Assembly: GCA_012295225.1 (NCBI GenBank)
Contig: WMKK01000006.1
Location: forward strand, 765,114-829,113
Source of the DNA: Ostreococcus mediterraneus
Lineage: Eukaryota > Chlorophyta > Mamiellophyceae > Mamiellales > Bathycoccaceae
Direction: 5' to 3'
DNA: 64,000 bases
The first letter of the stretch is position 1. Every line of letters starts with the position of its first letter. This document shows positions 1 through 8,486 of this stretch, piece by piece. The translations under genes were made by a program, and so were the position numbers. The notes under the pieces were generated by a model that was given only the letters and a program-made list of their open reading frames with translations, was not told the origin of the DNA and searched no databases.

Positions 1-228
1 GAGTCCTTCGAGCGCCAAACCGCCGCCTACCAAGACTCTGTCTTGCCGGCTGCCATGCGCTCCAAGACCGTCTCCATCGAAGCCGGTACCACCTTCGGCT
101 GGGCCAAGTACGCCGCCAAGTCCATCGGCCACGATGACTTTGGTGCGTCTGCGCCGGCGCCGATCCTTTACAAGGAGTTCGGCATCACGGTGGATGCTAT
201 GGTTGCTGCTGCCATGTCTTGTGCGTAG
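1..228 (+). CDS. Transketolase, C-terminal fragment (gene cut by window edge)
   Basis: Open in frame from base 1 to a TAG at 226-228, giving 75 residues. The stretch [14 protein letters not shown] followed by [20 protein letters not shown] matches the end of the transketolase C-terminal domain, where the enzyme binds the sugar phosphate. Transketolase is the thiamine-diphosphate enzyme of the Calvin cycle and pentose phosphate pathway that moves two-carbon ketol units. The start and the catalytic domains lie outside the window, so plastid targeting cannot be judged. It converges on the cpFtsY gene, whose stop is 217 bases away. The call rests on recognised family sequence. Confidence 0.9.
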   Translation, partial: ESFERQTAAYQDSVLPAAMRSKTVSIEAGTTFGWAKYAAKSIGHDDFGASAPAPILYKEFGITVDAMVAAAMSCA

Positions 229-445
229 ACGTGTGTCTCCACACCGACGCAAAAAGTTCCAATTTTAATATACATCGACTCGACATTCGTCGTCCACATC
301 AGCTCATCTTGCGCGCGCGCCAATCCATTCTAATGACTATTTCGACTCAAGACGCATGCAGTACGCACGATGCAAATTTATATGATAGATCAGCGGTAGT
401 ATTATTAAAAAATCAATCGCGTGTACCTACGTGTTGGCGTTTCAA

Positions 446-1573
446 CTATGCATCCGGGAACAGCGCGTCGACGAAGGATTTCGGGTCAAACGTTTGCAAA
501 TCTTGCATGCCTTCACCCACGCCAACAAACTTGACTGGGATTCCCAATTCATCCACGACGCTCACCACAGCACCACCGCGCGCGGTGCCGTCGAGTTTAG
601 TCAAGATGATGCCCGTGACGCCCACGGCTTCGCCGAAGACGCGCGCTTGGTTCAACATGTTCAATCCAGTGGTGCCATCCAACACGAGCAACACTTCGTG
701 CGGCGCGCTCGGCATGCGCTTCGTGATAGCCTTCTTCACCCCAATCAATTCATCCATCAAAGCAGAGTTGTTGTGCAATCGCCCCGAGGTGTCGGCTAAA
801 ACGATATCGATGCCACCCATGGCGCACGCCTCGTCCACGGCTTTAAAGCACACCGCGCCGGGCTTTGTGTTTGGCGGAGAATCCGACATGATCGCCCCCG
901 TGCGCTCAGCCCACGTCGCGAGCTGCTCCGCAGCAGCCGCACGAAACGTATCCCCTGGCACCATCATCACCTTTGCCCCACTTTCAGCGAATCGATGACT
1001 CAATTTCCCGAGCGTCGTCGTCTTCCCGCCTCCGTTGACGCCGACGACCAAAATCACGCTCGGTTCGCCTTCATTTTCATTCAACCCGATGACTTGAGAA
1101 TCCCCAACCGACGTCAACACATCCACAATCGACGCCTTCAACGCCTCCCGCACCTGCTCCGCCGTCTTCACCTCCCCATTCTCCACCCGCGCCCGCACGC
1201 CATCCACAACCTTACCCGCCACCCCCGGCCCGAAATCCACCCCCAACAGCGTCTCCTCGAGCTCATCCAACGTCTCATCAAAATCCTCCAATCTCCACAG
1301 CGCCAAGACATCATTCACCATCCCTAATTTCTCCCGCGTCTTCGACGTACCCTTAAACACGCGGTCGATATCGCTCTGCGTCTTCTTCTTCAGCACGCTC
1401 GCGAGCTTGGCGAATGAAAACTCCCCATTCGCGGCGCGCGTCACCACCGTCCGTCTCGCGCGGTGACCACCACCGCGACGCGCGCCACCACCGTCACGTC
1501 GTCCTCTCGCGCCTCGCGTCGTCGTCGTCGTCGTCGTCGCACACGTCGTCGTCGTCGCACACATCGTCGTCAT
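446..1573 (-). CDS. FTSY: Chloroplast SRP receptor FtsY (cpFtsY)
   Basis: 375-residue SRP-family GTPase. After a Thr/Arg-rich transit-peptide-like N-terminus (about residues 1-50) comes the helical N domain and then the G domain: P-loop GVNGGGKTTTLGKL, the DTFRAAAAEQL insertion-box motif, DTSGRLHNN and TKLDGTARGG, ending with the FtsY-type GVGEGMQDLQTFD segment. cpFtsY docks cpSRP54-bound light-harvesting proteins at the thylakoid membrane. It lacks the acidic A domain of E. coli FtsY, as plastid forms do. The first in-frame ATG (codon 1571-1573) was chosen; the codon just before it is GTG. It is transcribed divergently from Tic110 across a low-complexity spacer. Confidence 0.95.
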   Translation of the reverse strand: MTTMCATTTTCATTTTTTTRGARGRRDGGGARRGGGHRARRTVVTRAANGEFSFAKLASVLKKKTQSDIDRVFKGTSKTREKLGMVNDVLALWRLEDFDETLDELEETLLGVDFGPGVAGKVVDGVRARVENGEVKTAEQVREALKASIVDVLTSVGDSQVIGLNENEGEPSVILVVGVNGGGKTTTLGKLSHRFAESGAKVMMVPGDTFRAAAAEQLATWAERTGAIMSDSPPNTKPGAVCFKAVDEACAMGGIDIVLADTSGRLHNNSALMDELIGVKKAITKRMPSAPHEVLLVLDGTTGLNMLNQARVFGEAVGVTGIILTKLDGTARGGAVVSVVDELGIPVKFVGVGEGMQDLQTFDPKSFVDALFPDA

Positions 1574-2126
1574 CACGCGCCTCGATATCGCCCACCGCGC
1601 ACCGCGATCGCGCGCGTTCGTGCGCCTCTCGCGGTATATATCGCCGTCGTCGTGCGTATTGAAGGGGTCCCGGACTCTATAGGTGTATTAAAAATGATGA
1701 TGAGCTCACAACGTGCATTGGTGTAGTTATAGATATAGAGAGATGTATACAACCATAATACGTGTAATACTGTATGGGTTAACATGCTATGATTCGGTAT
1801 ACGCGCGCGGATCGGCGGCGATCGGGGGTACACACGCACATACACACGTATATATATACCATATATATGGGGTACACACACACGGCGATCGTCGCGCGCC
1901 ATCGATCGCGACGGCGACGCGACACCGGCGCGACGACGACGACATTGCGCGACGACGACGACGACATGCACGCGAGATTGACGCAACGCACGCACGTGGT
2001 ACACACGAGCATTACTGGTCGTCGACCGCGCGCGCGAGATGGGCGATTGGTTCGTCGCGTCGCGCGCGGGGCGGGCGCGCGCGCGCGCGGGCGAGACGTC
2101 CCGACGGTGCGTAGGTTTTAGCTGCG
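1574..2126. other. Divergent intergenic region, cpFtsY / Tic110
   Basis: About 550 bases without a convincing gene. It holds CGA/CGT triplet runs (about 1495-1570, reaching into cpFtsY, and 1930-1970), a CA/TG-rich stretch with an alternating TATATATA core around 1848-1868, and CG-rich alternating DNA around 2030-2095. Several open frames cross it but their proteins are almost pure Arg/Ala/Thr low complexity. It should contain both promoters and possibly the first exon of Tic110. Confidence 0.5.
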
Positions 2127-2186
2127 ATGGCGAGTGGTGGATTCGCGGTGGTCGTGGCGCGCGGAGGCGCGGACGGGGGCTGGGGT

Positions 2187-2410
2187 GTGCGTGCGCGCAC
2201 GCCGTGAGGGGTGTGCGTGTGCGTGATCGCGGACGGTGGCGCGCGAATGGTGGTTGGCGACGCGTCGGGCGTGGACGGCGCGGTCGACGGAGGCGCCGCG
2301 TCTATCCAACCGCGTCGCGAGGGCGCGGGCGGGCGCGAAGAGCGTCTGTGGCGTGTGTGTGCGTGTGCGTGCGTGTGTGTACTGACGATGTGATTGATAC
2401 GTATTGGTAG
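2187..2410 (+). other. Candidate 5' intron of Tic110
   Basis: The 3' end is strong: a TACTGAC branch-point-like motif at 2380-2386 and a TAG acceptor ending at 2410, after which the Tic110 frame is open in phase 0. Two donors give a phase-0 join. GTGCGT at 2187 follows a 20-codon exon starting at ATG 2127. GTGAGG at 2204 follows a 55-codon exon starting at ATG 2039. I cannot choose between them, so the intron start is uncertain while the acceptor is well supported. Confidence 0.6.
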
Positions 2411-5335
2411 GATCGACCATCGCCTTTTGGTTTTGAGCGCGAACTCGATGGGATTGAAAAGCAAATGGCGGCGTTGCCGACGCCGGCGCGGTTGGGCGCG
2501 TACGGGGCAGCCGTCGCGCTCGGCGCCGCGGCGGGGAACGCGATTGGGGGCGTGATGCCGGTGAACGTGCGCACGGCTGCTAAGGTTGGCTTGACGGCTA
2601 TTGTTGGTGGTGGTGCGGCGTACGGGGTGATGACGGCGGATAAGAAGCGTCTTACGGCGGCGCCAAAGACGCTTTGGAACTCGTTGCAAGGGCGCGACCC
2701 GTTATCGGTGACGTCTGAGGAGGTGAACGCCGTCGGCGCGCGCTTTGGGATTCAAAACATGGGTGCTACGTGCTCGACTGAAATGACTGAGTTATATGAC
2801 GTGTATTTGATGTCTCTCGTGCCGCAAGGCATGGATCCGGTGCAAGGTTGGGAACCTGAGGCGTTGAGACAGTTTCGCCAAACGCTCGGCATTGACGACG
2901 CTTCGGCGGCGCAAGCGCACTTGGAAGCTGGTCGCCGTTTGTTCAGAAAGCGCATCGAGCTCGGTTCGACGGATAAGGAAACCGATTTGGAATCTCGCAA
3001 GGAGTTCCAAAAGCTCGTGTTCATCTCTACGCAAACGTTTGGCGAGGAGCAAGCGCGATTCTTGTTGCCGTGGAAGCGCGTGTTCCGCGTGTCTGACGCG
3101 CAAGTCGACTTGGCGTTGAAGGATAACGCGAGCCAGCTCTTGCGCACGGCGCTCAAGGAGTCGGCGGCGATCGAACAAGTCAACTCTACGGCAATTGCTG
3201 AAGCCAAGGCGTACCAACAAGAGCTCAACTTGGATGACAACTCTGCGGGTGAAATTGCCCAAGAGCTCGCCACGGCGCACGTCGCGCAAATTGTCAACGA
3301 AACCATTGCGTTGTGCAAGGAGCGTGGCTCGAGCCGCGACATGTCCAAGGTTTGCGCCAATGTTGATTCCGTTTTGGCGTACAACGCCAAGCTCTCGAGC
3401 GCTGTGGGCTCTTTCCCGGGCGTTGGTCCCGTGTCTTTGTTTGGCGGCGACTTTGACGCCAAGATGAGCGACCTCGCTGAAATCTTCAAGGCGTACCTTG
3501 AAGAAGGCATCAAGGGCTTCTCCTTCTCTGCTGCGCTTTCCGATAACCTCGGCAAGCTTCGTCTCGTGTTTGGCATGGGTAACAAGGAGGCTGATGATAT
3601 CATTCTCAAGTCTACGACGGCATCCTACCGCATGGCGCTTCGCGACGCCGTGAAGAGCGGCAAGTTGGACCAAGCTGAGTCTCCGGCCAAGGTTCTTCAA
3701 GCGATGTGCGAAGGCCTTCGATTCCCCCCGGAAGTTGCCGCGGGCATCCACGAAGAGAACTACCGCACCAAGCTCGAAGCTTGCCTTGCTGATAAGATGC
3801 TCACCGACGCCGACGTCGAAGCGTTGGCGCGCGTGCGTAAGCTCTTGTGCGTGCCCAAGGGTGTCGTCGAAAAGCTTCACTTTGAAATCTGCGGTGAAGT
3901 GTACAGATCTGCTGTTCGTGCGGCGCTTTCTGTCCCGACGGAAGCGTTCACGCCGCAATTGCGTGACAGATGCAAGACTGCCAAGGCGAATGTTCGTCTC
4001 GATGACGAGACTGCGCTCAAGATTCTCGGCGCCGAAGCGCGCAAGCAGTTGAACGCGTTTATCCGCACGTCCAAGTCCATTAGAAACAAGACTGATGCGC
4101 AAAAGGAGATTCGTAAGATGGTCTTCTACAACCAAGGCGTTGTGACGCCGCTCGTGTCAGATCTCACCAAGTCGAAGGCTGAAGCCGCCGCGAAGGAGCT
4201 CGCCGAGCTCATGAAGGAAGCCACCGAGGCGGCGAAGAAGGAGGAGGAAGAAGAAAAGGCTGCCGCTGCCGCTGCTGCTGGCGAGAGTGAAGAAAAGAAG
4301 GAGGGCGAGGAGGCTGCTGCTGCTGAAGAAGCCAAGACGGAAGAGGAGGCTGAGCCGGAAGTCATCAAGATGGAGGAAACGGCCCACCAAAAGGAAATCA
4401 CGCTCGCCGCCGATATGGATGTCGTCACTCGTCAAGCGATGTACAGAGAATACCTCATGTTCTGCATGACTGGTGATCAAGTCAACGCCCCGATGGGTGT
4501 GCGCATTAACATCGAGAGAGACCAAAGTGAGTTCAAGCGCTTGAGCCAACTTGGGGACATTCTCGGCCTCGACATGATGCAAGTTGGGCAAGTGCACAAG
4601 GATTTAGCGGACAAGGCGTTCCGCACGCAAGCCGAAAACATGCTCAGCGACGGCGCTGGGCTCACCGCGCAGCGTGCGGAGAAGCTCAAGGAGATCCAAA
4701 CGCAACTCAACTTACCAGAAGAGGAGGCGCAAAAGATCATCAAGGGCATCACCGCGCAACGCATGATGGCCAACGTGCAATCGCAAATCTCTGCGGGTAC
4801 GCTTGATTCGGCGGAGATTCGCAAGATGAGTGAGGCGGGTGTGGAAATTGACCGCATGATTCCGGCGGACAAGCGCATGAACTTGTTCCGTAAGAACGCT
4901 GAGCGACGTTTGTCTGATGGTAGCGGTAGCGCCAACATCGATGAGCTCACGGCTACGTTGGTTGCGGATCTCAAGATTGACGAGGCCAAGGCGAAGGAGG
5001 AGCTCGTGAAGATTGCGGGCGAAAAGAAGCGCTCTCAAATGATTCAAGGCGTTGCCGTCTTGCGTCAAAAGAAGGCTGCTGATGTGCTCGTGAGCTGCCG
5101 CAACTTGGTGGCTTGCCAAAGCGTCGCCCCCGACGCGAAGTTGGATTGGAAGGTTGAGTCTGAGGTGTTTGACATGTACTCCGTCTTTGTCAGCGAAGTG
5201 TCGGATGTGCAAGAACGCAAGACTCTCCAAGATGTGTTGAACATTAGCGACGAAAATGCGGCCAAGCTCGAAAAGGTTGTCGCCGAAGGCGCATTCAAGT
5301 TTTCCGAAGACGCCCTCGATGAGGCTTTGTTCTAA
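2411..5335 (+). CDS. TIC110: Tic110, chloroplast inner-envelope import scaffold (main exon)
   Basis: The exon encodes about 974 residues. From ATG 2465 there is an Ala/Gly-rich hydrophobic pair of helices (first ~55 residues), then a very long helical stroma-facing region typical of Tic110, interrupted by a Lys/Glu/Ala-rich linker at about residues 570-640. Tic110 forms a stromal receptor surface for incoming preproteins and recruits chaperones such as Hsp93/ClpC. A protein beginning at ATG 2465 would have no transit peptide. The frame is open back to an AG acceptor at 2410, so the true start lies on an upstream exon (candidates ATG 2127 or ATG 2039). Overall length is close to plant Tic110. 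Identity is confident; the N-terminus is not. Confidence 0.9.
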   Translation, partial: DRPSPFGFERELDGIEKQMAALPTPARLGAYGAAVALGAAAGNAIGGVMPVNVRTAAKVGLTAIVGGGAAYGVMTADKKRLTAAPKTLWNSLQGRDPLSVTSEEVNAVGARFGIQNMGATCSTEMTELYDVYLMSLVPQGMDPVQGWEPEALRQFRQTLGIDDASAAQAHLEAGRRLFRKRIELGSTDKETDLESRKEFQKLVFISTQTFGEEQARFLLPWKRVFRVSDAQVDLALKDNASQLLRTALKESAAIEQVNSTAIAEAKAYQQELNLDDNSAGEIAQELATAHVAQIVNETIALCKERGSSRDMSKVCANVDSVLAYNAKLSSAVGSFPGVGPVSLFGGDFDAKMSDLAEIFKAYLEEGIKGFSFSAALSDNLGKLRLVFGMGNKEADDIILKSTTASYRMALRDAVKSGKLDQAESPAKVLQAMCEGLRFPPEVAAGIHEENYRTKLEACLADKMLTDADVEALARVRKLLCVPKGVVEKLHFEICGEVYRSAVRAALSVPTEAFTPQLRDRCKTAKANVRLDDETALKILGAEARKQLNAFIRTSKSIRNKTDAQKEIRKMVFYNQGVVTPLVSDLTKSKAEAAAKELAELMKEATEAAKKEEEEEKAAAAAAAGESEEKKEGEEAAAAEEAKTEEEAEPEVIKMEETAHQKEITLAADMDVVTRQAMYREYLMFCMTGDQVNAPMGVRINIERDQSEFKRLSQLGDILGLDMMQVGQVHKDLADKAFRTQAENMLSDGAGLTAQRAEKLKEIQTQLNLPEEEAQKIIKGITAQRMMANVQSQISAGTLDSAEIRKMSEAGVEIDRMIPADKRMNLFRKNAERRLSDGSGSANIDELTATLVADLKIDEAKAKEELVKIAGEKKRSQMIQGVAVLRQKKAADVLVSCRNLVACQSVAPDAKLDWKVESEVFDMYSVFVSEVSDVQERKTLQDVLNISDENAAKLEKVVAEGAFKFSEDALDEALF

Positions 5336-5433
5336 ATTCCTAATAGCGAGGAAGGCAAGCAAAATTTAGACATTCATCAAAATACCATATACGTATCAAT
5401 TCATTCAATCTTCTTCGCCGCTATTTATGCTAA

Positions 5434-6651
5434 TCACTTTTCGTTGCGCTGTGTTTTTTGTATGTCGGTGTCAAACGCCCCCGCTCGTTCGAGCGCCTTG
5501 GTCGTACACGCAGCGACGGCGCCAACCGAACACGCCGCACACGCACCGACGATGAAGGGCGCCGCGCCGACGCCTCGCAACGACGCGGCGCTCGTGGATA
5601 ATCCCACCGCCGCCATGGCTGTAGGCAAGAACACTTGCGACGCCGCTTCGCCGATGAATTTCGTACCCTTACGCCATCGTTCATCCGTGCGAATGGCTTC
5701 CGTGGCGTCACCGAGCGAGCGAAGCGCCGCCATGGCGACAAAAGCGATGAGAAATCCCGGCACGAGGGGCGGCTGCTTTGCCGCCGCCGCGCCGGCGGCC
5801 GCCGCGCCCGCGGGCACTACATCGCGAAGCTTCATCGCTAAATACGGAATGGCAATCGCCAAGCCTAAGTTACGCGTCAACTTTGTCACCGTTGCCGCCT
5901 TGAAGGCTTCTTCATCGTCGTACATATCACGGAAACTCATCCCGGCGCCGACGACTTGCGACGTGTCGTGCACGGACAAGCCCAAAAACACCCCCGCCGG
6001 TGCACCACCATCAGGAAACAACCACTTGGCGAGATAGGGATACGTCATCATCCCAAACGTCCCGTACGCCACCACGTTCGCCACGGCGAGCGAGACTTCG
6101 CGCTGCGACGCCGCGATCGCCGGCGCGAGCGCGCCAATCGCCGTGACGCCGCAAATCCCGCTCCCAGCCGCCAACAACCCGCCAACCTTGGCTGTCAACC
6201 CACCGCTCTGCGCCGCCCCCCCAAACCTCGCCATCACCGCTCTATTAATCATAGGCGTCGCTAATAACCCCGTAGACACCGTCGCCGCGATCGCCGGCGC
6301 CGCCTTGGTCGCCACGTCGCCGATTTCGCTCAGCGACAGCTTCGCCCCGAGCAGCGCCACGCCCACCTTCAACCCATCCCCAGCCGCGAGTTTCACCCCT
6401 CGTGCGTACGACTCCGGCAGCGCTCGCCCGCGAAAGCCCACGTACGCGACGGTGGCGCCCAGAAACACCGCCAGCGGCGCCACAGGCACCGGACTCGGCA
6501 GCACACCGGACTCGCGCCGCGGATGTAACGCCGCCGTCGTCCCCGTCGTCCCATCGCGCGCCAACCCCGTTCGCGCGCGAGACATCGCATCGACCCCACC
6601 GTGCGCGGCGATCGCCACCGCCGTCGCCGCCGCCACCCCGCGCGCGCGCAT
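5434..6651 (-). CDS. UPF0324 / YeiH-family membrane protein
   Basis: 405 residues, many hydrophobic segments. The motif GSGICGVTAIGALAPAIAAS is the signature of the UPF0324 (Cons_hypoth698) family, and LSVHDTSQVVGAG is its second conserved block. Bacterial relatives such as YeiH have been proposed as sulfate or small-anion exporters, but the function is not firmly established. The N-terminus (MRARGVAAATAVAIAAHGG) is Arg/Ala-rich and could be an organelle-targeting peptide, which would place the protein in the plastid envelope. It converges on Tic110 (98-base gap) and is divergent from the methyltransferase gene. The family call is confident; the substrate is unknown. Confidence 0.8.
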   Translation of the reverse strand: MRARGVAAATAVAIAAHGGVDAMSRARTGLARDGTTGTTAALHPRRESGVLPSPVPVAPLAVFLGATVAYVGFRGRALPESYARGVKLAAGDGLKVGVALLGAKLSLSEIGDVATKAAPAIAATVSTGLLATPMINRAVMARFGGAAQSGGLTAKVGGLLAAGSGICGVTAIGALAPAIAASQREVSLAVANVVAYGTFGMMTYPYLAKWLFPDGGAPAGVFLGLSVHDTSQVVGAGMSFRDMYDDEEAFKAATVTKLTRNLGLAIAIPYLAMKLRDVVPAGAAAAGAAAAKQPPLVPGFLIAFVAMAALRSLGDATEAIRTDERWRKGTKFIGEAASQVFLPTAMAAVGLSTSAASLRGVGAAPFIVGACAACSVGAVAACTTKALERAGAFDTDIQKTQRNEK

Positions 6652-7161
6652 CCCGCGCGCGCCACGGACGCGGACGCGGACACGGACACGGACGCGAGTG
6701 CGCGCGAGTGCGCGGGAATCGCGGGCGTGATGTCACGCCGAATGTCCGAGAAAAGGACCCACGTCCGTCTCTCCGTCTCTCCGTCTCTCTGGACGTGGTG
6801 AAACCCTACTCAGACCTCGTGTCTTTGTGTTTTAATCTGACTCGACTTTTTTCGCTCTGTGTATCTCACACCCTATCCGTCGTTCTTAGGCACACCTTTC
6901 TCTCTCGGTCGCTCGGTCTCTCTGTAGAAGATCTCTCTCTATCCAGCCATCCATCGGACCGCTTTTATGTGGTCCGATGACCCCCCGTGTGGAGGTGATC
7001 CTGGACGGTCCTTATTCACGACCGTACATAGTTTAATATACACCCGGGTACGAAGAAACACCCGACGTGACGTGACACCTCAACGATGACCCACGCCGAC
7101 TAAACGCGCCGACTAAACCCTTAGGGTTTAAGCCATTTACATGTCCGTTCGCGGTCGGTCG

Positions 7162-7194
<33 letters not shown>

Positions 7195-7298
7195 ATGGAT
7201 GGATGGGTATGCAAAGCGACGCGTTTTGTGCACCCCGCGTCGTGAGTGCGCGACGACGACGACGACGACTGCGACGAGGACGACGACGACGAGGGAGG
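6652..7298. other. Divergent intergenic region with CT-rich repeats
   Basis: About 650 bases between the UPF0324 gene and the methyltransferase. It contains CT-rich tandem repeats (CGTCTCTC-like units around 6764-6795, more CT runs to about 6950), a telomere-like palindrome at 7114-7130 and (GAC)n triplets at 7165-7195 and 7250-7290. No convincing gene seen. Confidence 0.5.
7114..7130. promoter_or_regulatory. Palindromic telo-box
   Basis: TAAACCCT and AGGGTTTA are perfect 8-base inverted arms around a single T, so one core telo-box (AAACCCT) reads on each strand. It is preceded by a direct repeat of CGCCGACTAAA (about 7094 and 7108). Telo-boxes are known plant promoter elements, often in growth and translation genes. 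It lies 170 bases upstream of the methyltransferase ATG. Regulatory role is inferred. Confidence 0.45.
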
Positions 7299-8420
7299 AT
7301 GGATGACGACACCGAGGACGACGATTGGGGGTGTGCGTTGGATGTACACGCGACGTGGTCGGGGGTGACGTACGTCGCCGGTGAAGTCGTCGTCGTGCGC
7401 GGCGGTGGGGGCGACACCACAGATGACGACGATGATGATGATGATGGTGACGATGGTGGTGCGGCGCGGGCGATGGATGACGTGTTTTCTTTAACGCTGG
7501 GACTTGGTGATGATGGCGCGTCGTTGTCGTCGTCGCATGGCGCGCGCGGGGTGGTGACGGTGCGCGTGGCGCAAAAGGCGCGGCAGGGCGAGCTCGGGAC
7601 GGTGGTGTGGAACGCGGCGGTGATTTTGTGCGCGCACGCGAGACGGGTCGGGGATGATCTCGTGCGTGGACGGGAGGTGTTGGATATCGGTGCCGGTACT
7701 GGGGTTGTTGGGTTTTTGTGTGCGACGATGTTAGGGGCGAGGGATGTGACGATTGCGGATTGTGGGCCAAAGACGATGGCGAATTTGGCGGAGACGTTGG
7801 CCATGTATCGACGGGACGCGAGACGCGTCGAGAGGGACAACGCGAGGGCGGCGCGTGCGATAGAGACGGTGAGCGACGACGACGACGACGATGGCGACGA
7901 TGTTGTTGTTTTGAATGAGGATGACATCAACGATGGCGCGCCGTGGGCATCGGTTCGACACAACATTAAACTTCGTCGTCACTTGTGGGAGGAGGATTTA
8001 GAAATTGAAAACGCGCGCGCGTGCGGCGCCGCGACGCCACTTCGCGTGCGTCACTGGAGCAACGCTGGGATCGAAACCAATGCCGACGCGTTCGCACCAA
8101 CGCTTGAACCCGACGCAACGTTTGACGTCATCATAGGCTCGGATTTGCTCTACTTTTCCAGCCAAGAAGCAAGCCTCGCCGCCGCCATTCGGCTCCGTCT
8201 GCGTCCGGGCGGCGCGTGCGTCATCGTCCAAACCTTACGCGACAACAACGCCGACGTCTTCGAACGCTTCGTCACCGAAGCCCGCAAAGATTTCACCGTG
8301 GATATTTCCATCATTCATCTTCCAAACACCGACGATGCGAGCACATTGGCTAAAGAAACACCGCACGCGCTCGCCGATCCATACCGTCTCCTGACGCTCG
8401 CGTGGAAACACCGCTTGTAA
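7299..8420 (+). CDS. METTL21/METTL18-like protein lysine methyltransferase
   Basis: 373 residues from ATG 7299. The SAM-binding motif I is VLDIGAGTGVVGFLCA, preceded by LGTVVWNAAVILCAH, a hallmark of the Methyltransf_16 family that methylates lysines on elongation factors and chaperones. FDVIIGSDLLYF is the post-motif segment (usually D-x-x-Y in this family: here SDLLYF), and LRPGGACVIVQTLR follows. There are Asp-rich low-complexity insertions at about residues 50-60 and around the middle (SDDDDDDGDD), encoded by GAC repeats. An upstream in-frame ATG at 7203 would add 32 Arg-rich residues and looks less natural. The target protein is unknown. Confidence 0.75.
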   Translation: MDDDTEDDDWGCALDVHATWSGVTYVAGEVVVVRGGGGDTTDDDDDDDDGDDGGAARAMDDVFSLTLGLGDDGASLSSSHGARGVVTVRVAQKARQGELGTVVWNAAVILCAHARRVGDDLVRGREVLDIGAGTGVVGFLCATMLGARDVTIADCGPKTMANLAETLAMYRRDARRVERDNARAARAIETVSDDDDDDGDDVVVLNEDDINDGAPWASVRHNIKLRRHLWEEDLEIENARACGAATPLRVRHWSNAGIETNADAFAPTLEPDATFDVIIGSDLLYFSSQEASLAAAIRLRLRPGGACVIVQTLRDNNADVFERFVTEARKDFTVDISIIHLPNTDDASTLAKETPHALADPYRLLTLAWKHRL

Positions 8421-8486
8421 CTGTAATGCAATGCACACCACAGAACATACACAATCCCTGCACGCCTCACTGCCCGACGCACCGCG

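Noticed and set aside
2792-4135. A 447-codon reverse open frame over Tic110
   Set aside because: Antisense shadow of Tic110 produced by GC-rich codons; protein is Arg/Leu/Val-rich with no recognisable fold.
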